In this document: piece by piece, positions 35,848 to 44,662 of the stretch
Layout: each line of letters begins with the position of its first letter
Position numbering within the stretch: position 1 is the stretch's first letter
DNA from: a virus
Strand: one strand, 5' to 3'
Virus record (IMG/VR): IMGVR_UViG_3300034073_003340
Location: 292,634 to 356,633 of that record
DNA: 64,000 bases
The notes under the pieces: model-generated
What the model was told of the DNA's origin: nothing
What the model saw: only the letters and a program-made list of their open reading frames with translations
Databases searched by the model: none
Position numbers and translations under genes: made by a program

Positions 35848-36015
35848 ATGCGTATTCGAGAATTCCTACCGGAGAATTGGTGGAAAGACCTCGATCCTGG
35901 TTTTCTTGGGATGATGGGTTATACAGAAGAAACCCAGAAACCCAAAGAAGATCCAGCCGATCTTGTGTCCAGTGTAGCCAGTGACGTTAAGCAGATTCGC
36001 CGTCGTCCCCGCTAA
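35848..36015 (+). CDS. MRxxEF-tagged small protein, 55 aa
   Basis: One of the few plus-strand genes. It starts MRIREFLPENWWKDLDPG, then an acidic middle and a basic end QIRRRPR. The tag and the late box are the evidence. The 3' end overlaps the convergent HNH gene by 29 bases. Confidence 0.65.
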   Translation: MRIREFLPENWWKDLDPGFLGMMGYTEETQKPKEDPADLVSSVASDVKQIRRRPR

Positions 36016-36424
36016 GCTTTGCTATCCGCCTTGCTTCTGCCCTAGCTGTCGCTTCAGCACCCGTCTTTTTGAAATGACAAGGCTGACATAACGTCTGAAG
36101 GTTGGGCAATTTCCAGTATTCAAGGTCACCATTGCTTTCAATCAATGGCTTCTTATGATCTAAGTGCCAGACATCTTTGCCCTTACGAGCACATTGATGT
36201 CCACACTCCCTACAGATGCCCTTATCTCTTCTATAAACGACCTTACGGGTTACTGCTGGCCAGTGGAGTATTTTGTATTCCTTGACGCATGATGGGTGCC
36301 AATTGGCCCTTTTATTCAGCGTTTGGCCGTCTTTCTTAAAAATCAATTGACCACACCAACGACATTGTCCCGGTAGTGGGTTATGATAATGCGGAGGCTT
36401 TGGTGGTTCTCTATGTGAGCTCAT
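35987..36424 (-). CDS. HNH endonuclease
   Basis: 145 aa with an HNH core WHLDHKKPLIE ... LQTLCQPCHFKKT and two zinc knuckles (CRWC ... CRECGHQC). The N-terminus is Pro/His-rich. A CATAAATA late box overlaps the region just before the ATG. Could be a homing nuclease or a packaging-associated HNH; no tRNA or intron adjoins. Confidence 0.85.
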   Translation of the reverse strand: MSSHREPPKPPHYHNPLPGQCRWCGQLIFKKDGQTLNKRANWHPSCVKEYKILHWPAVTRKVVYRRDKGICRECGHQCARKGKDVWHLDHKKPLIESNGDLEYWKLPNLQTLCQPCHFKKTGAEATARAEARRIAKLSGDDGESA

Positions 36425-36428
36425 CACA

Positions 36429-36436
36429 TATTTATG
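36429..36436 (-). promoter_or_regulatory. Late promoter-like CATAAATA
   Basis: Five bases above the HNH ATG. Confidence 0.55.
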
Positions 36437-36440
36437 ACAT

Positions 36441-36869
36441 TCAAGCTTTACCTAGGAGCCGTCGAGTATCTTCTTTGCTAGGATATTTCTTTAGACTTGT
36501 CATTTTCAAAGCCAACTGATACTGTTTCCAAGCTGCGATCACCTGTTCACTTTGAGTTTCTTCACCAGTCAAAGTGGGCATAAGATCCATCCACACCGCT
36601 TCCTCAGACACAAACCTAGGAAACTTTCCTTGAAGTCTTGGCTGAATCAGTTTTCCACTAAGATAGAGTTCAGTTGCCACATCATAACATCGTCCCTGAT
36701 CTAGACCCATCAGGTAATCAGGTCGATGAAGATATTCGTCAACCACGTCTTCTATCTGACTGGAGTCGTAGATAGCCGTTTGGGCAATGACTAGATAGAC
36801 ATCGTCATAATCCACCGTGCCTTTTACAATGTCACGGACACAACGTCCAAAAGAGAATCCTATTTTCAT
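36441..36869 (-). CDS. Hypothetical protein, 142 aa
   Basis: Start MKIGFSFGRCVRDIVKGTVD. The opening resembles a family of small phage proteins with SFxRCVRDIVxG, otherwise unnamed. Helical C-terminus. Lies 8 bases below the 82-aa gene. Confidence 0.7.
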   Translation of the reverse strand: MKIGFSFGRCVRDIVKGTVDYDDVYLVIAQTAIYDSSQIEDVVDEYLHRPDYLMGLDQGRCYDVATELYLSGKLIQPRLQGKFPRFVSEEAVWMDLMPTLTGEETQSEQVIAAWKQYQLALKMTSLKKYPSKEDTRRLLGKA

Positions 36870-36876
36870 GCTGATA

Positions 36877-37125
36877 CTATGATGCGACCAGCACCTTTGC
36901 GTCAAGATTCTTCTCGAGTTTATCAATAGATTGTAAGATGTTTCTGGTTTGGTTGATCCGCTCACGAGTCAGCCTATCCCCCAGATCCTGCGCCGCGGCT
37001 AAATCATCATCGGTTAATCTGTTCCCAAGACCTTTGAGAACTAAAAGCAATTCCTTTTGTGTAACATGGAAATTCCACATGATACTGGCCGTCAGATGAC
37101 CGTGGTGGATTTTGGTGTCAGACAT
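36877..37125 (-). CDS. Hypothetical protein, 82 aa
   Basis: MSDTKIHHGHLTASIMWNF; helical with coiled-coil tendency. Ends with TAG. No family. Confidence 0.7.
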   Translation of the reverse strand: MSDTKIHHGHLTASIMWNFHVTQKELLLVLKGLGNRLTDDDLAAAQDLGDRLTRERINQTRNILQSIDKLEKNLDAKVLVAS

Positions 37126-37235
37126 TTTTCTTCCTCACTATAAAAACTTCTCAGGCTCTTATAATGAAGTGTGTGAGAATGACGGTTCGTAACACTTTAG
37201 ATGAATAATATCGATGTGTTGTGCTAAACAAACGA

Positions 37236-37679
37236 TCAGTCGTAATCTATGTCCAATGACAAAACGATGACATGGCGTTCAATCCCTGGGGCTGGATTGA
37301 TCACAACTTCGTGACCCTCACGGCCGCAGGAGATGATATTTCCCTCATAGACAGAACCATCTGATAACATCATTCCACCAGGATGAATTTCGCGATCAAG
37401 GCAGAGGGACTTTACGACTTTTGTGATCTTGAAAATATGATCCGTGTTATCATCCAAGGTGAAATCGCAACCCAAAGTGGTAGCTACCTTTCGACGATTG
37501 GAGTGATCGGCAATATCGATCAATCTTTCCAAAGCACCATTCACCGGTTTGGCCGGACAAATGTAGGTTCCGTGCGAAATATTGATATCCATACCAGGAG
37601 ACATCTCTTCAGCATATGAGATAGGAAGTGTCTGCGAACTCAGAGCAAGAGCAACCAAACCGATCATCATATTGGCCAT
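37236..37679 (-). CDS. Exported protein, 147 aa
   Basis: Start MANMMIGLVALALSSQTLP from the AGGAGGTATCG site; signal peptide with cleavage near SYA-EE. The mature part has four or five cysteines and a beta-rich profile, fitting a periplasmic protein. Unknown role. Confidence 0.75.
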   Translation of the reverse strand: MANMMIGLVALALSSQTLPISYAEEMSPGMDINISHGTYICPAKPVNGALERLIDIADHSNRRKVATTLGCDFTLDDNTDHIFKITKVVKSLCLDREIHPGGMMLSDGSVYEGNIISCGREGHEVVINPAPGIERHVIVLSLDIDYD

Positions 37680-37735
37680 CGATACCTCCTGTATTATCCG
37701 TATGCTATGCTCTTCTTGATTTGGGTCAAGAAGTC

Positions 37736-38638
37736 TTAGGCGCAGCTCGTCGCAGCCATCTTGCGAGACCAAGAGCGAGCAGTTTTAGTAATACTACTCT
37801 TGGCATTAGCAATCTTCTTTTTGGACTGGGCAATCTCCAACTGTCTGAGCTCCTCAGAAAGAGCAGGGCTTTGACCAATGATGTCTCGAACTTCTTGGCT
37901 ATAAGCATACAGCAGGCTCAGCTTACAGCGACAAAGCGAACCATCTTTCTTTTTTACCATATAGCCATAAAGTTTGGCATTCCGAGGATTGAGACCAGCG
38001 ATCTCCAAAACTTCCCCCTTGAAGAGAAACTTTATGCCGACCAGAGGATGCTCACCCGTCTTAGTCTTCATACGGGTTTCAAAAAGATCACCTTCAACAA
38101 ATTCCTTTTTGGGATTGTTGAATGCCGACAGCGGAACTCGGTGGTTGATAAAGTGTCGACGGAATCGCTTATAGATTTGACGGAAAAACGCGCCGTGACC
38201 CGACTCATATTGGCCAAGCCCTTCAAAAAACAAAGATTTGCCGCATTTTTCAATGAACAACGGATGACGACTACCAGCATCCTTCAACATAAACTGAGCA
38301 ATATGTGAAAGCTCGTGAGCAATGATACCATCCACCGCAATCCGCCAGTCGTTGGTTTCAAAACCTCCGATCTCACGCGAATCATTATAGCTGGAATATT
38401 CAACAAAGGCTCTGATATCTTCCCGAAGATAGTGATAGGACTGAATGAGAATCCTGAAACCTGCGAATTGGTTGGACTTTACCAGTCGACGAGCTTGGCC
38501 AACCGGACCAGTGGGAACGTCTGCGATTTTGATGAAAAGAGGAACGCAGGGGAACTGGAACTCGTTCTTCATCCACTCTACCTGTTCAGCTGTGGTCTTT
38601 TCCACATGAGCTTTGAACTGGTCCATAGTGGGAAGCAT
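37736..38638 (-). CDS. SprT-like zinc metalloprotease-type protein
   Basis: 300 aa from MLPTMDQFKAHVEKTTAEQV. IIAHELSHIAQF is the HExxH zinc site; GHGAFFRQIYKRFR supplies a third His, as in SprT/Spartan proteins (HGxxF). The C-terminal part (VGIKFLFKGEVLEIAGLNPR, CRCKLSLLYAY) is a beta domain repeated in some phage SprT-like proteins. Might process virion or DNA-bound proteins. Confidence 0.8.
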   Translation of the reverse strand: MLPTMDQFKAHVEKTTAEQVEWMKNEFQFPCVPLFIKIADVPTGPVGQARRLVKSNQFAGFRILIQSYHYLREDIRAFVEYSSYNDSREIGGFETNDWRIAVDGIIAHELSHIAQFMLKDAGSRHPLFIEKCGKSLFFEGLGQYESGHGAFFRQIYKRFRRHFINHRVPLSAFNNPKKEFVEGDLFETRMKTKTGEHPLVGIKFLFKGEVLEIAGLNPRNAKLYGYMVKKKDGSLCRCKLSLLYAYSQEVRDIIGQSPALSEELRQLEIAQSKKKIANAKSSITKTARSWSRKMAATSCA

Positions 38639-38702
38639 ATTCGATCTCCTGTTTCTACCTAAGCTTCCTATTAGCAGAAACAGGTGAGTAGTCAACCTGT
38701 TT

Positions 38703-39335
38703 TTAGAATTTTCTTTCTTTTATATAGGCCTTAACCTGTTCGTGAATATGAGAACTTTCCAAGGAGATTTGTTCAATCTCTTTGGTCAAACCTTTGACCA
38801 GTCGTTCTATTTCATGAATTGATTCAGTATTCATATGGCAGATCTTATCAAACTGACTTTCATCAGAGCCTAGTCTACCATTAAGCGTTCTTAACGAATA
38901 GGCATGGGAATTCAAAGTTCCAATTCTAGATTGCGCAATTGCTCGTTTGGTTTTCAAAATTTGATAGTCTTGTATATGGGTCTCGAGGGCAACTGGATCT
39001 AGATCTCGCCAGGAACCAATATACTTGGTTACGTTTTTGCCGACACGATCATAATTCAGTTTAAACCATACAGCATTACTGGCTTCCTCAATCTGGATAA
39101 TGTGACCATAAAATTCTTCTTGGAGATCCAGCTTTAGAAGAGCTTTTTGGAAGTCATGCTCACCATGTGGTAGAATTTTATATCGACCCCTGATACCTCT
39201 TTTGAGCAATTCTAGATCAAAGTCACCTCGAATGGTACCCTGCTTGTATCGACTCCTGTTATTACGATATGAATAGGAATACGGACTTGTATTCGTGGGC
39301 GAGTGCCGACTGGCTTGATAAAGAAATAGATGCAT
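38703..39335 (-). CDS. Hypothetical helical protein, 210 aa
   Basis: Start uncertain; MHLFLYQASRHSPTN chosen. The N-terminus is Ser/Tyr/Arg-rich, followed by a globular part and a long coiled coil (IHEIERLVKGLTKEIEQI). Divergent from the plus-strand gene at 39402. No family. Confidence 0.65.
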   Translation of the reverse strand: MHLFLYQASRHSPTNTSPYSYSYRNNRSRYKQGTIRGDFDLELLKRGIRGRYKILPHGEHDFQKALLKLDLQEEFYGHIIQIEEASNAVWFKLNYDRVGKNVTKYIGSWRDLDPVALETHIQDYQILKTKRAIAQSRIGTLNSHAYSLRTLNGRLGSDESQFDKICHMNTESIHEIERLVKGLTKEIEQISLESSHIHEQVKAYIKERKF

Positions 39336-39369
39336 GACTCTCTTGTGCAGAATCACCACATGGAAAATC

Positions 39370-39377
39370 AATAAATA
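39370..39377 (+). promoter_or_regulatory. Late promoter AATAAATA
   Basis: 25 bases before a strong AGGAGG ribosome site of the plus-strand 447-aa gene. Confidence 0.65.
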
Positions 39378-39401
39378 GGTGAAAATATCTAGGAGGCTCC
39401 T

Positions 39402-40745
39402 ATGACTGACGCAAATAACATGCGCCGCTACCTCAAACTTTTTGAAGCTGCCGCGCCGGACTACGTAGGCCCCAAAGCCTCCGATACCGTTACCTATGCC
39501 GCTGAGCAGACCAAGGGACAGGTTACCAAGATTACCGCTACTCTGAAATCCTATAATTCAGCTCGCTATACCAAGCTAGGTCGTAACCTACTTCGCATTG
39601 AAGCTCTCACGGAAGAGATCAAGACCCTACAAACCGAAACCAAGGCAGAAGCCCGTGAATTGGTTGCTGACTTATTCAATGCTGAAGATGCTGCCTGCAC
39701 CCGTGTTGTAGATACAGTTGGATTCATGTTCCACATGAGCAAAGATCCAGTAGCTTCTGGATCGGTTAGCTACAGCAAGGTTCTAGACGAGCTCCAGGCT
39801 CACTTGACTCCTGAACTAATCAGCATTCTTGAAACCCTGAAGGCGAAGCATACTAGCGCCCCAGTTCAGAGAGCTGCTAGTCTCAAGGCAACTGACAAGG
39901 CGGCTCAGACGGAAGAATCCATTGTTGAAGGCATTGGCGACAAGCTTGTTGGATTTTTCAAGAAGCTTTATCAGAGCATTAAGGCATGGGGTGTTAGCTA
40001 CGATAGCAAACTAGATGCCCTCAAGGCTGAAGTTGGTATCATGGAAGAGTTAGAAGAGGGATGGGCAGAAGAACGCCAGAAATTCTTTAATCAAATTGCC
40101 AATAGAATGAATCAGAAATTGGATAGTTCTCTTATCAGAGCCATTGAAGCTACCGATATTACCCCAGACGAATGGCAGATGAATCCTATCAACTGTATAA
40201 TGAGAATTCGAGGGGCTCAAGAGGAACTCAATAGTTTTGAGTCCATTCAAGAAGACCAGGACGATGGCTGGTATACTCATCATGAAATGTATGGTAAGAT
40301 TTCCAAGGAAGATTGGAAAAAGGGCTGGAGATATAATCATCTAAAGAAGCAGCCATTTTTCAATTCAAACACCAAGACCTGGCACGATAATATTTCCGAA
40401 GAGACAACTGAGTTCAATGTTGGCGACGTCGTCCGTATTAACGCTGGGCGCTCACAAGCTCATGGTGAATACGGTATGATTGATGCGATAGATGAGGCCC
40501 CTGAAGATCAGGGTGGCAACATCTATAAAGTGGTCTTGATCGGCACTGGATATTGGGCCGAATACGAGGAACATGAGCTTGAAATGAGCTCAGAAGCAGA
40601 GGCCAGAGCAGCCTCTCGTTTGTATACTCCGGTAAAAGAAAGCGACGATTGTGATCACGAGTGGGTCGAGGGCGTGGATGACGATGGTAATCTAGAAGAG
40701 CCGGCTTACGACGTCTGTGTCAATTGCGGAGAAATCCGAGATTAA
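39402..40745 (+). CDS. Tagged late protein with C-terminal zinc ribbon, 447 aa
   Basis: Starts MTDANNMRRYLKLFEAAAPD; the tag MRRYLKLFEAA begins at residue 7. Long helical/coiled-coil regions (~20-150, 190-260), a beta domain (FNVGDVVRINAGRSQAHGEYG ..., an SH3/KOW-like barrel, ~330-380), and a C-terminal CDHEW ... CVNCGEIRD zinc ribbon. EAA after the tag resembles a prohead-protease cleavage context. Possibly an internal virion protein. Confidence 0.75.
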   Translation: MTDANNMRRYLKLFEAAAPDYVGPKASDTVTYAAEQTKGQVTKITATLKSYNSARYTKLGRNLLRIEALTEEIKTLQTETKAEARELVADLFNAEDAACTRVVDTVGFMFHMSKDPVASGSVSYSKVLDELQAHLTPELISILETLKAKHTSAPVQRAASLKATDKAAQTEESIVEGIGDKLVGFFKKLYQSIKAWGVSYDSKLDALKAEVGIMEELEEGWAEERQKFFNQIANRMNQKLDSSLIRAIEATDITPDEWQMNPINCIMRIRGAQEELNSFESIQEDQDDGWYTHHEMYGKISKEDWKKGWRYNHLKKQPFFNSNTKTWHDNISEETTEFNVGDVVRINAGRSQAHGEYGMIDAIDEAPEDQGGNIYKVVLIGTGYWAEYEEHELEMSSEAEARAASRLYTPVKESDDCDHEWVEGVDDDGNLEEPAYDVCVNCGEIRD

Positions 40746-41215
40746 CAAGGAATCCTTCGCAAGAGGGGATTAGATAAATCGGACAACTTACGAAGCATTT
40801 CATATTTCTTGAAAGCTTCGTCTCTAGAGACCTTGAGGTGCTTTAAATCATCCTCAAGGTCTCTTATCACGTTCTTGAAAATCCAACGGGTCAAAAAGAA
40901 CTTTTCGCGCTCACTCGAGAGCTTTTGCTGCTGTATAGCAACCTGTATATTTGCCTCAAGAAAGGCCCGTAGCAGGGATCTCAGATGATCATTGGTCTTG
41001 ATAATGTCAAACGATGGCTTGTTGATAACATGATCGTATATGGTGCTGGAACTGTAGGTGTTGGCTCCTCTTGGAGGGCTGTTATGAAACCAGCCCTCCG
41101 TTTCACCTTCAACTAACCGTATTGCCCTGAGCAACGTATAGTCGTCAACAACAATCATATCATGTTTGTGTAAAATCATATCGTCACTTGAGCCGCCGAT
41201 GATTTCCTTGACCAT
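40742..41215 (-). CDS. Hypothetical protein, 157 aa
   Basis: Start MVKEIIGGSSDDMIL, coupled by TAATG to the upstream 511-aa gene. C-terminal coiled coil (LEDDLKHLKVSRDEAFKKYE). Its end overlaps the convergent gene by 4 bases. Confidence 0.7.
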   Translation of the reverse strand: MVKEIIGGSSDDMILHKHDMIVVDDYTLLRAIRLVEGETEGWFHNSPPRGANTYSSSTIYDHVINKPSFDIIKTNDHLRSLLRAFLEANIQVAIQQQKLSSEREKFFLTRWIFKNVIRDLEDDLKHLKVSRDEAFKKYEMLRKLSDLSNPLLRRIPC

Positions 41216-42750
41216 TATGAGGCTCGGAGACGCACCAGCCACACATCAATAGATGGCCCAGCCTCCTCTGACTTGGAAGCTTTGCGCTGAACGTAGATGC
41301 CGTATCCATCATCCGATGGATTCTCACGACTTACCACCATGGCTCCGGGGCCGCTCATCGTCATAGTGCCTTCAATAGTCAGATTATGACCGCCGACCAT
41401 TCGCATACCATTTGGATTCAGGCTATCGAATGGGAGAATTGCTCGTCCGGCCAGTTCACTGTTGAAGGGATAGTTTTTGACCAGGATCTCATCCTTTTCT
41501 AGACCATTTTCCTCGAGCAGTTTCTGCAGATCCTCGGGCAGTTCTGAGAACGGAGTGGGGTCATCGTCGTGAACGAGGTCGGCACCCTTGAAGATACCGC
41601 GATCGCGCTCGCCGCGCGCCTTAACGTCGGCTTCCTTCTCGGCCTGCTGACGACGACGCTTCATTTCCTTGCGCTCATTTTCCTGATGCTCAGCCCTGGC
41701 CGCTTCTGCTTCATCGCTCAACTTGGGGCGGGCCATACCTTCACCGCGCCGAATACGATCATCGCCCTTGACATTGACCACACTGTCAGCCGAACCATCG
41801 CCGCGCAATACCGCAGCGAAATCCTCAGGACTAAAGGAACGACGTCCCTGCTTCTTAGCCGTGACATTTTCCTCATGGGCAGCGAGACGAGCCGCACGGG
41901 TAACCTCGTCGATTTCCCCTCCGACCTTGTGAGCGTGGACGCTGGAAATACTATCGAGGTCGATGCTACCGTCTGCGTTGGTATCGGCCTGGATATCATT
42001 GATGAAAATCTCGCCAGGATCGGCCTTGGCCTTTTGAGGAACCGAATCGTCGTCATAAACGCCCTGAATATCCGGGACGCCCATGTCCTTGAGAGCCTGC
42101 GCCAATTCTTCGTTGGTCTTGGACTCATAATCCGTATTGGGATCAAACTCCTTGAGTGCTTCCTGGGCCTGAGTTCGACCATACGCGCCAGGAACATTGT
42201 TGGCACCCGGTCGTTCGCGAGACTTACGCTGATCATCAGCGCCGCCGAAGGAATCACCGGACATTTCGCCCGACTTGGCCATTTCCTTCATTTTCTTTTT
42301 CATTTCGTTATCGGCCGCAACTTCCTCTTCCGTGCGGCGATCCCAAGGGTCATGTTTGTCCAGACCAAAACGTTCTTCAATCGTCTTGTTTCGGTCTTCC
42401 TCGGTTTCAGTTTCCTGACGAATCTTTTCCTTGGCGTCATGTAGCATATCGGCCTGACGATCTCGGCCAACCATGCTCTGAACCTCTGTGAGCATAGGCC
42501 ATTCAGTCCAGAACGCATCTCGCTGGGCTTCGTCATCATGATAAATGGCAAGAACGCTATGCTTATAGCCCTTGAAGGCATCAGATCGCATAGCATCCAG
42601 GAAAGTGGAGGCGTATGTTTCGTTCCAGTTACGATTCTCTTCCTGGCCTGGGATAGCTTCGATAAAAGCAACGAACTCTTCAACGGTGTCGCCAGCTACC
42701 GCAAGGGTAGCTACTCGCCCGTCAATCATTTCCTTATAGCCGTAAATCAT
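41215..42750 (-). CDS. Large hydrophilic protein, 511 aa
   Basis: Start MIYGYKEMIDGRVATLAVAG from CCAGGAGCG. A small N-terminal globular part is followed by a long, highly charged, low-complexity middle (R/E/D/K/A-rich). The C-terminal beta domain ends SIDVWLVRLRAS. That ending matches TVDVWVLRYKPS within the 590-aa protein at 53454, so the two share a domain. GC-rich compared with neighbours. Could be a scaffold or DNA/virion-associated protein. Confidence 0.7.
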   Translation of the reverse strand: MIYGYKEMIDGRVATLAVAGDTVEEFVAFIEAIPGQEENRNWNETYASTFLDAMRSDAFKGYKHSVLAIYHDDEAQRDAFWTEWPMLTEVQSMVGRDRQADMLHDAKEKIRQETETEEDRNKTIEERFGLDKHDPWDRRTEEEVAADNEMKKKMKEMAKSGEMSGDSFGGADDQRKSRERPGANNVPGAYGRTQAQEALKEFDPNTDYESKTNEELAQALKDMGVPDIQGVYDDDSVPQKAKADPGEIFINDIQADTNADGSIDLDSISSVHAHKVGGEIDEVTRAARLAAHEENVTAKKQGRRSFSPEDFAAVLRGDGSADSVVNVKGDDRIRRGEGMARPKLSDEAEAARAEHQENERKEMKRRRQQAEKEADVKARGERDRGIFKGADLVHDDDPTPFSELPEDLQKLLEENGLEKDEILVKNYPFNSELAGRAILPFDSLNPNGMRMVGGHNLTIEGTMTMSGPGAMVVSRENPSDDGYGIYVQRKASKSEEAGPSIDVWLVRLRAS

Positions 42751-42811
42751 ATTCGCTCCTGGAGAAATTGTTCTTGCTGTTGTAGCAGGAAACACCAGGG
42801 CGTCAATACTA

Positions 42812-43222
42812 TTATGGTGTGATCGGATTGGCTGTTATAGAAAAATCTAACTCAAAGGCGTTGTATTTGTTTTGTAGATTCTTTGCGTTCAGATAATAAG
42901 TTCGCATAGAATCAAGGAACAGGCGATCATCTTCCTCATTCGCCTTCAAGTAAGAGTCGTATATTACAAACTTATCAGCGCGCCTATGCGCTTTATGATG
43001 ACCAAAGCCTCTATTCAACAACAGACCATCTAGCGGCTTCTCTGATATCCAAAAGTCAATGGAGAAATCCTGACTGTTTGGAAGAATATGGGCTATTTTG
43101 ATTTCCAGTGATCCAAACATCGGAATACTGAATTCAAAGACCTGAATGTGGCCCGGAAGGATTCGATATTGACCATATGTGTCACGCTGGTCGGGTTTTA
43201 AAATCGTGACAACAGAGCTCAT
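42812..43222 (-). CDS. Hypothetical protein, 136 aa
   Basis: Start MSSVVTILKPDQRDTYGQY; mixed fold, no motif known. The longer frame above it overlaps the tRNA-like element at 43243. Confidence 0.65.
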   Translation of the reverse strand: MSSVVTILKPDQRDTYGQYRILPGHIQVFEFSIPMFGSLEIKIAHILPNSQDFSIDFWISEKPLDGLLLNRGFGHHKAHRRADKFVIYDSYLKANEEDDRLFLDSMRTYYLNAKNLQNKYNAFELDFSITANPITP

Positions 43223-43242
43223 ACAACACCTAGAAATGGAGA

Positions 43243-43312
43243 CCCCTGGAGGAATCGAACCTCGCACCGTCCTTCCTACGTTTAACGGACCGGCTTAGAA
43301 GACCAGGGTAGG
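43243..43312 (-). pseudogene. Degenerate tRNA-like gene
   Basis: A T-arm GAGG-TTCGATT-CCTC and an acceptor (ACCCTGG with CAGGGGT, one mismatch) can be drawn. The middle (GTCCG...GGAC) does not give a normal anticodon arm. Confidence 0.4.
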
Positions 43313-43426
43313 GACAGGGGCCAATTGCCAGACTTGCTGGCTAGAATGCAGACAGTCTATTTACCGTCTAAAATGAGGTCTACTCGTTGTCATAAGGCAA
43401 CCATAAGACAAAATTGAGTGTTTGTC

Positions 43427-43434
43427 AATAAATA
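43427..43434 (+). promoter_or_regulatory. Late promoter AATAAATA
   Basis: Five bases before the ATG of the tagged plus-strand gene at 43440. Confidence 0.65.
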
Positions 43435-43439
43435 TAGAT

Positions 43440-44144
43440 ATGAGACTTTGGGAACTAAATTCGAGCACTAGATCTTGGCCACTTGAGGATCGTCGTGATC
43501 CCGAGGACAAGCCATGTCAGATAAATGAACTGTTTGATCAACCGTATGAATGGGAATGGATAAAGACCCCCATGGGCCAGCCTGCTGCTGAATTTCAGAC
43601 AGACTCAGAAACCTATTTTGTTGAGTTTACTACTTTTCAAAATGGACAGACCATGTTCTATTTTGAAAGCGATGAATACGGTGATGATATTTCAGGGGTA
43701 GGAGATCAGTTTAGGGTATTCGCTACCGTATACCAAATTCTAGATGAATATCTTAGAAAGAATAATGTGAAATGGCTACATTTCACAGGGGATGAACCAA
43801 GTCGTGTAAAGCTTTATAAGCGTTTTGCTGAGAAAATATCAAAAAAATATGACATGAAGCTTGAGATTGGAACTCATTCTGGTCAAACAACTTTTGATTT
43901 ATTTTCCGAGTCGATCAACGAAGAAGGTAAAATCGTCCCTAACGTCAACACAACTATTGACGTTCAGCCTGGCGAGACCCAAAGACTGGCCGCCAAGTTT
44001 GGAAATAAACTGGATGATAAAAGCCGTCCACCGCTGCTACGTGGTAGCTACGGGGACGACTCGGCGCGCTTTTCAGCTAATCAGGGCGATCCATTCTACG
44101 GCCCAGATGGAACTCGCTTGCCCAAAAACAAAAAGTGGTCTTAA
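43440..44144 (+). CDS. MRxxEL-tagged late protein, 234 aa
   Basis: Start MRLWELNSSTRSWPLEDRRD. The middle (LYKRFAEKISKKYDMKLEIG) looks like a compact alpha/beta, GNAT-like segment. The C-terminus is disordered (LLRGSYGDDSARFSANQGDP). Third plus-strand gene with tag and late box. Its end overlaps the kinase gene by 4 bases. Confidence 0.72.
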   Translation: MRLWELNSSTRSWPLEDRRDPEDKPCQINELFDQPYEWEWIKTPMGQPAAEFQTDSETYFVEFTTFQNGQTMFYFESDEYGDDISGVGDQFRVFATVYQILDEYLRKNNVKWLHFTGDEPSRVKLYKRFAEKISKKYDMKLEIGTHSGQTTFDLFSESINEEGKIVPNVNTTIDVQPGETQRLAAKFGNKLDDKSRPPLLRGSYGDDSARFSANQGDPFYGPDGTRLPKNKKWS

Positions 44145-44626
44145 GGGCGAACGTAGGTAATCTTCGTGAATCCCTCTTCCACCGTGGGTGCCTGATATCG
44201 CGCGTTCATAGCCAGTAGAGCGACGTGCGGAACACTCTTTCCAGTTGCTTCAAAACGCGCCTTCATACGACGCTCAAGCTCAGGCTGCGGAACTACGAAT
44301 ACCACTGCTTCAACTTCATAACCCTCAGGGAGATTCTTAAAATACTCCTTGCGATTCTTGGCGCTCATCGACGTGCGATCAATGATGATATTCTTGCCCG
44401 CATTCAAAGCATTGCGAATAGCATACTTGAACGTCTTATTGAATTGACCCCAAGGAGCCAGTCCATGAGCTTCATTGTAGGTTAGACCGCGCTCAGCGGC
44501 CCACTCCTCAACGAGGTCATCAGTGGAACAAACAACCCATTCGTCAGTCTGTGATGAGAGAAACTTTTCTCTCCAAGTTGACTTGCCACTAGCGGGCGGT
44601 CCGATAAGAATGATTAGCTTTGACAT
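44141..44626 (-). CDS. Polynucleotide-kinase-like P-loop protein
   Basis: 161 aa. Walker A GPPASGKST at residue ~9, STDDLVEEWA, IIIDRTSMSAKNRKEY (Walker B-like DRTxxSxxxRxxY), ERRMKAR as lid. This is the 5'-polynucleotide kinase / AAA_33 pattern seen in T4 Pnkp's kinase half, without a phosphatase domain. It could phosphorylate RNA ends for ligation, which matters given the permuted tRNAs. Confidence 0.82.
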   Translation of the reverse strand: MSKLIILIGPPASGKSTWREKFLSSQTDEWVVCSTDDLVEEWAAERGLTYNEAHGLAPWGQFNKTFKYAIRNALNAGKNIIIDRTSMSAKNRKEYFKNLPEGYEVEAVVFVVPQPELERRMKARFEATGKSVPHVALLAMNARYQAPTVEEGFTKITYVRP

Positions 44627-44662
44627 ATGCTGTCTATAGACTAGATTACACCAAGTGTCAAC

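Noticed and set aside
41569-42444. 291-aa plus-strand frame opposite the 511-aa gene
   Set aside because: Antisense shadow of a charged, GC-rich gene with a good ribosome site; hydrophobic composition is the complement of Glu/Asp/Lys codons.
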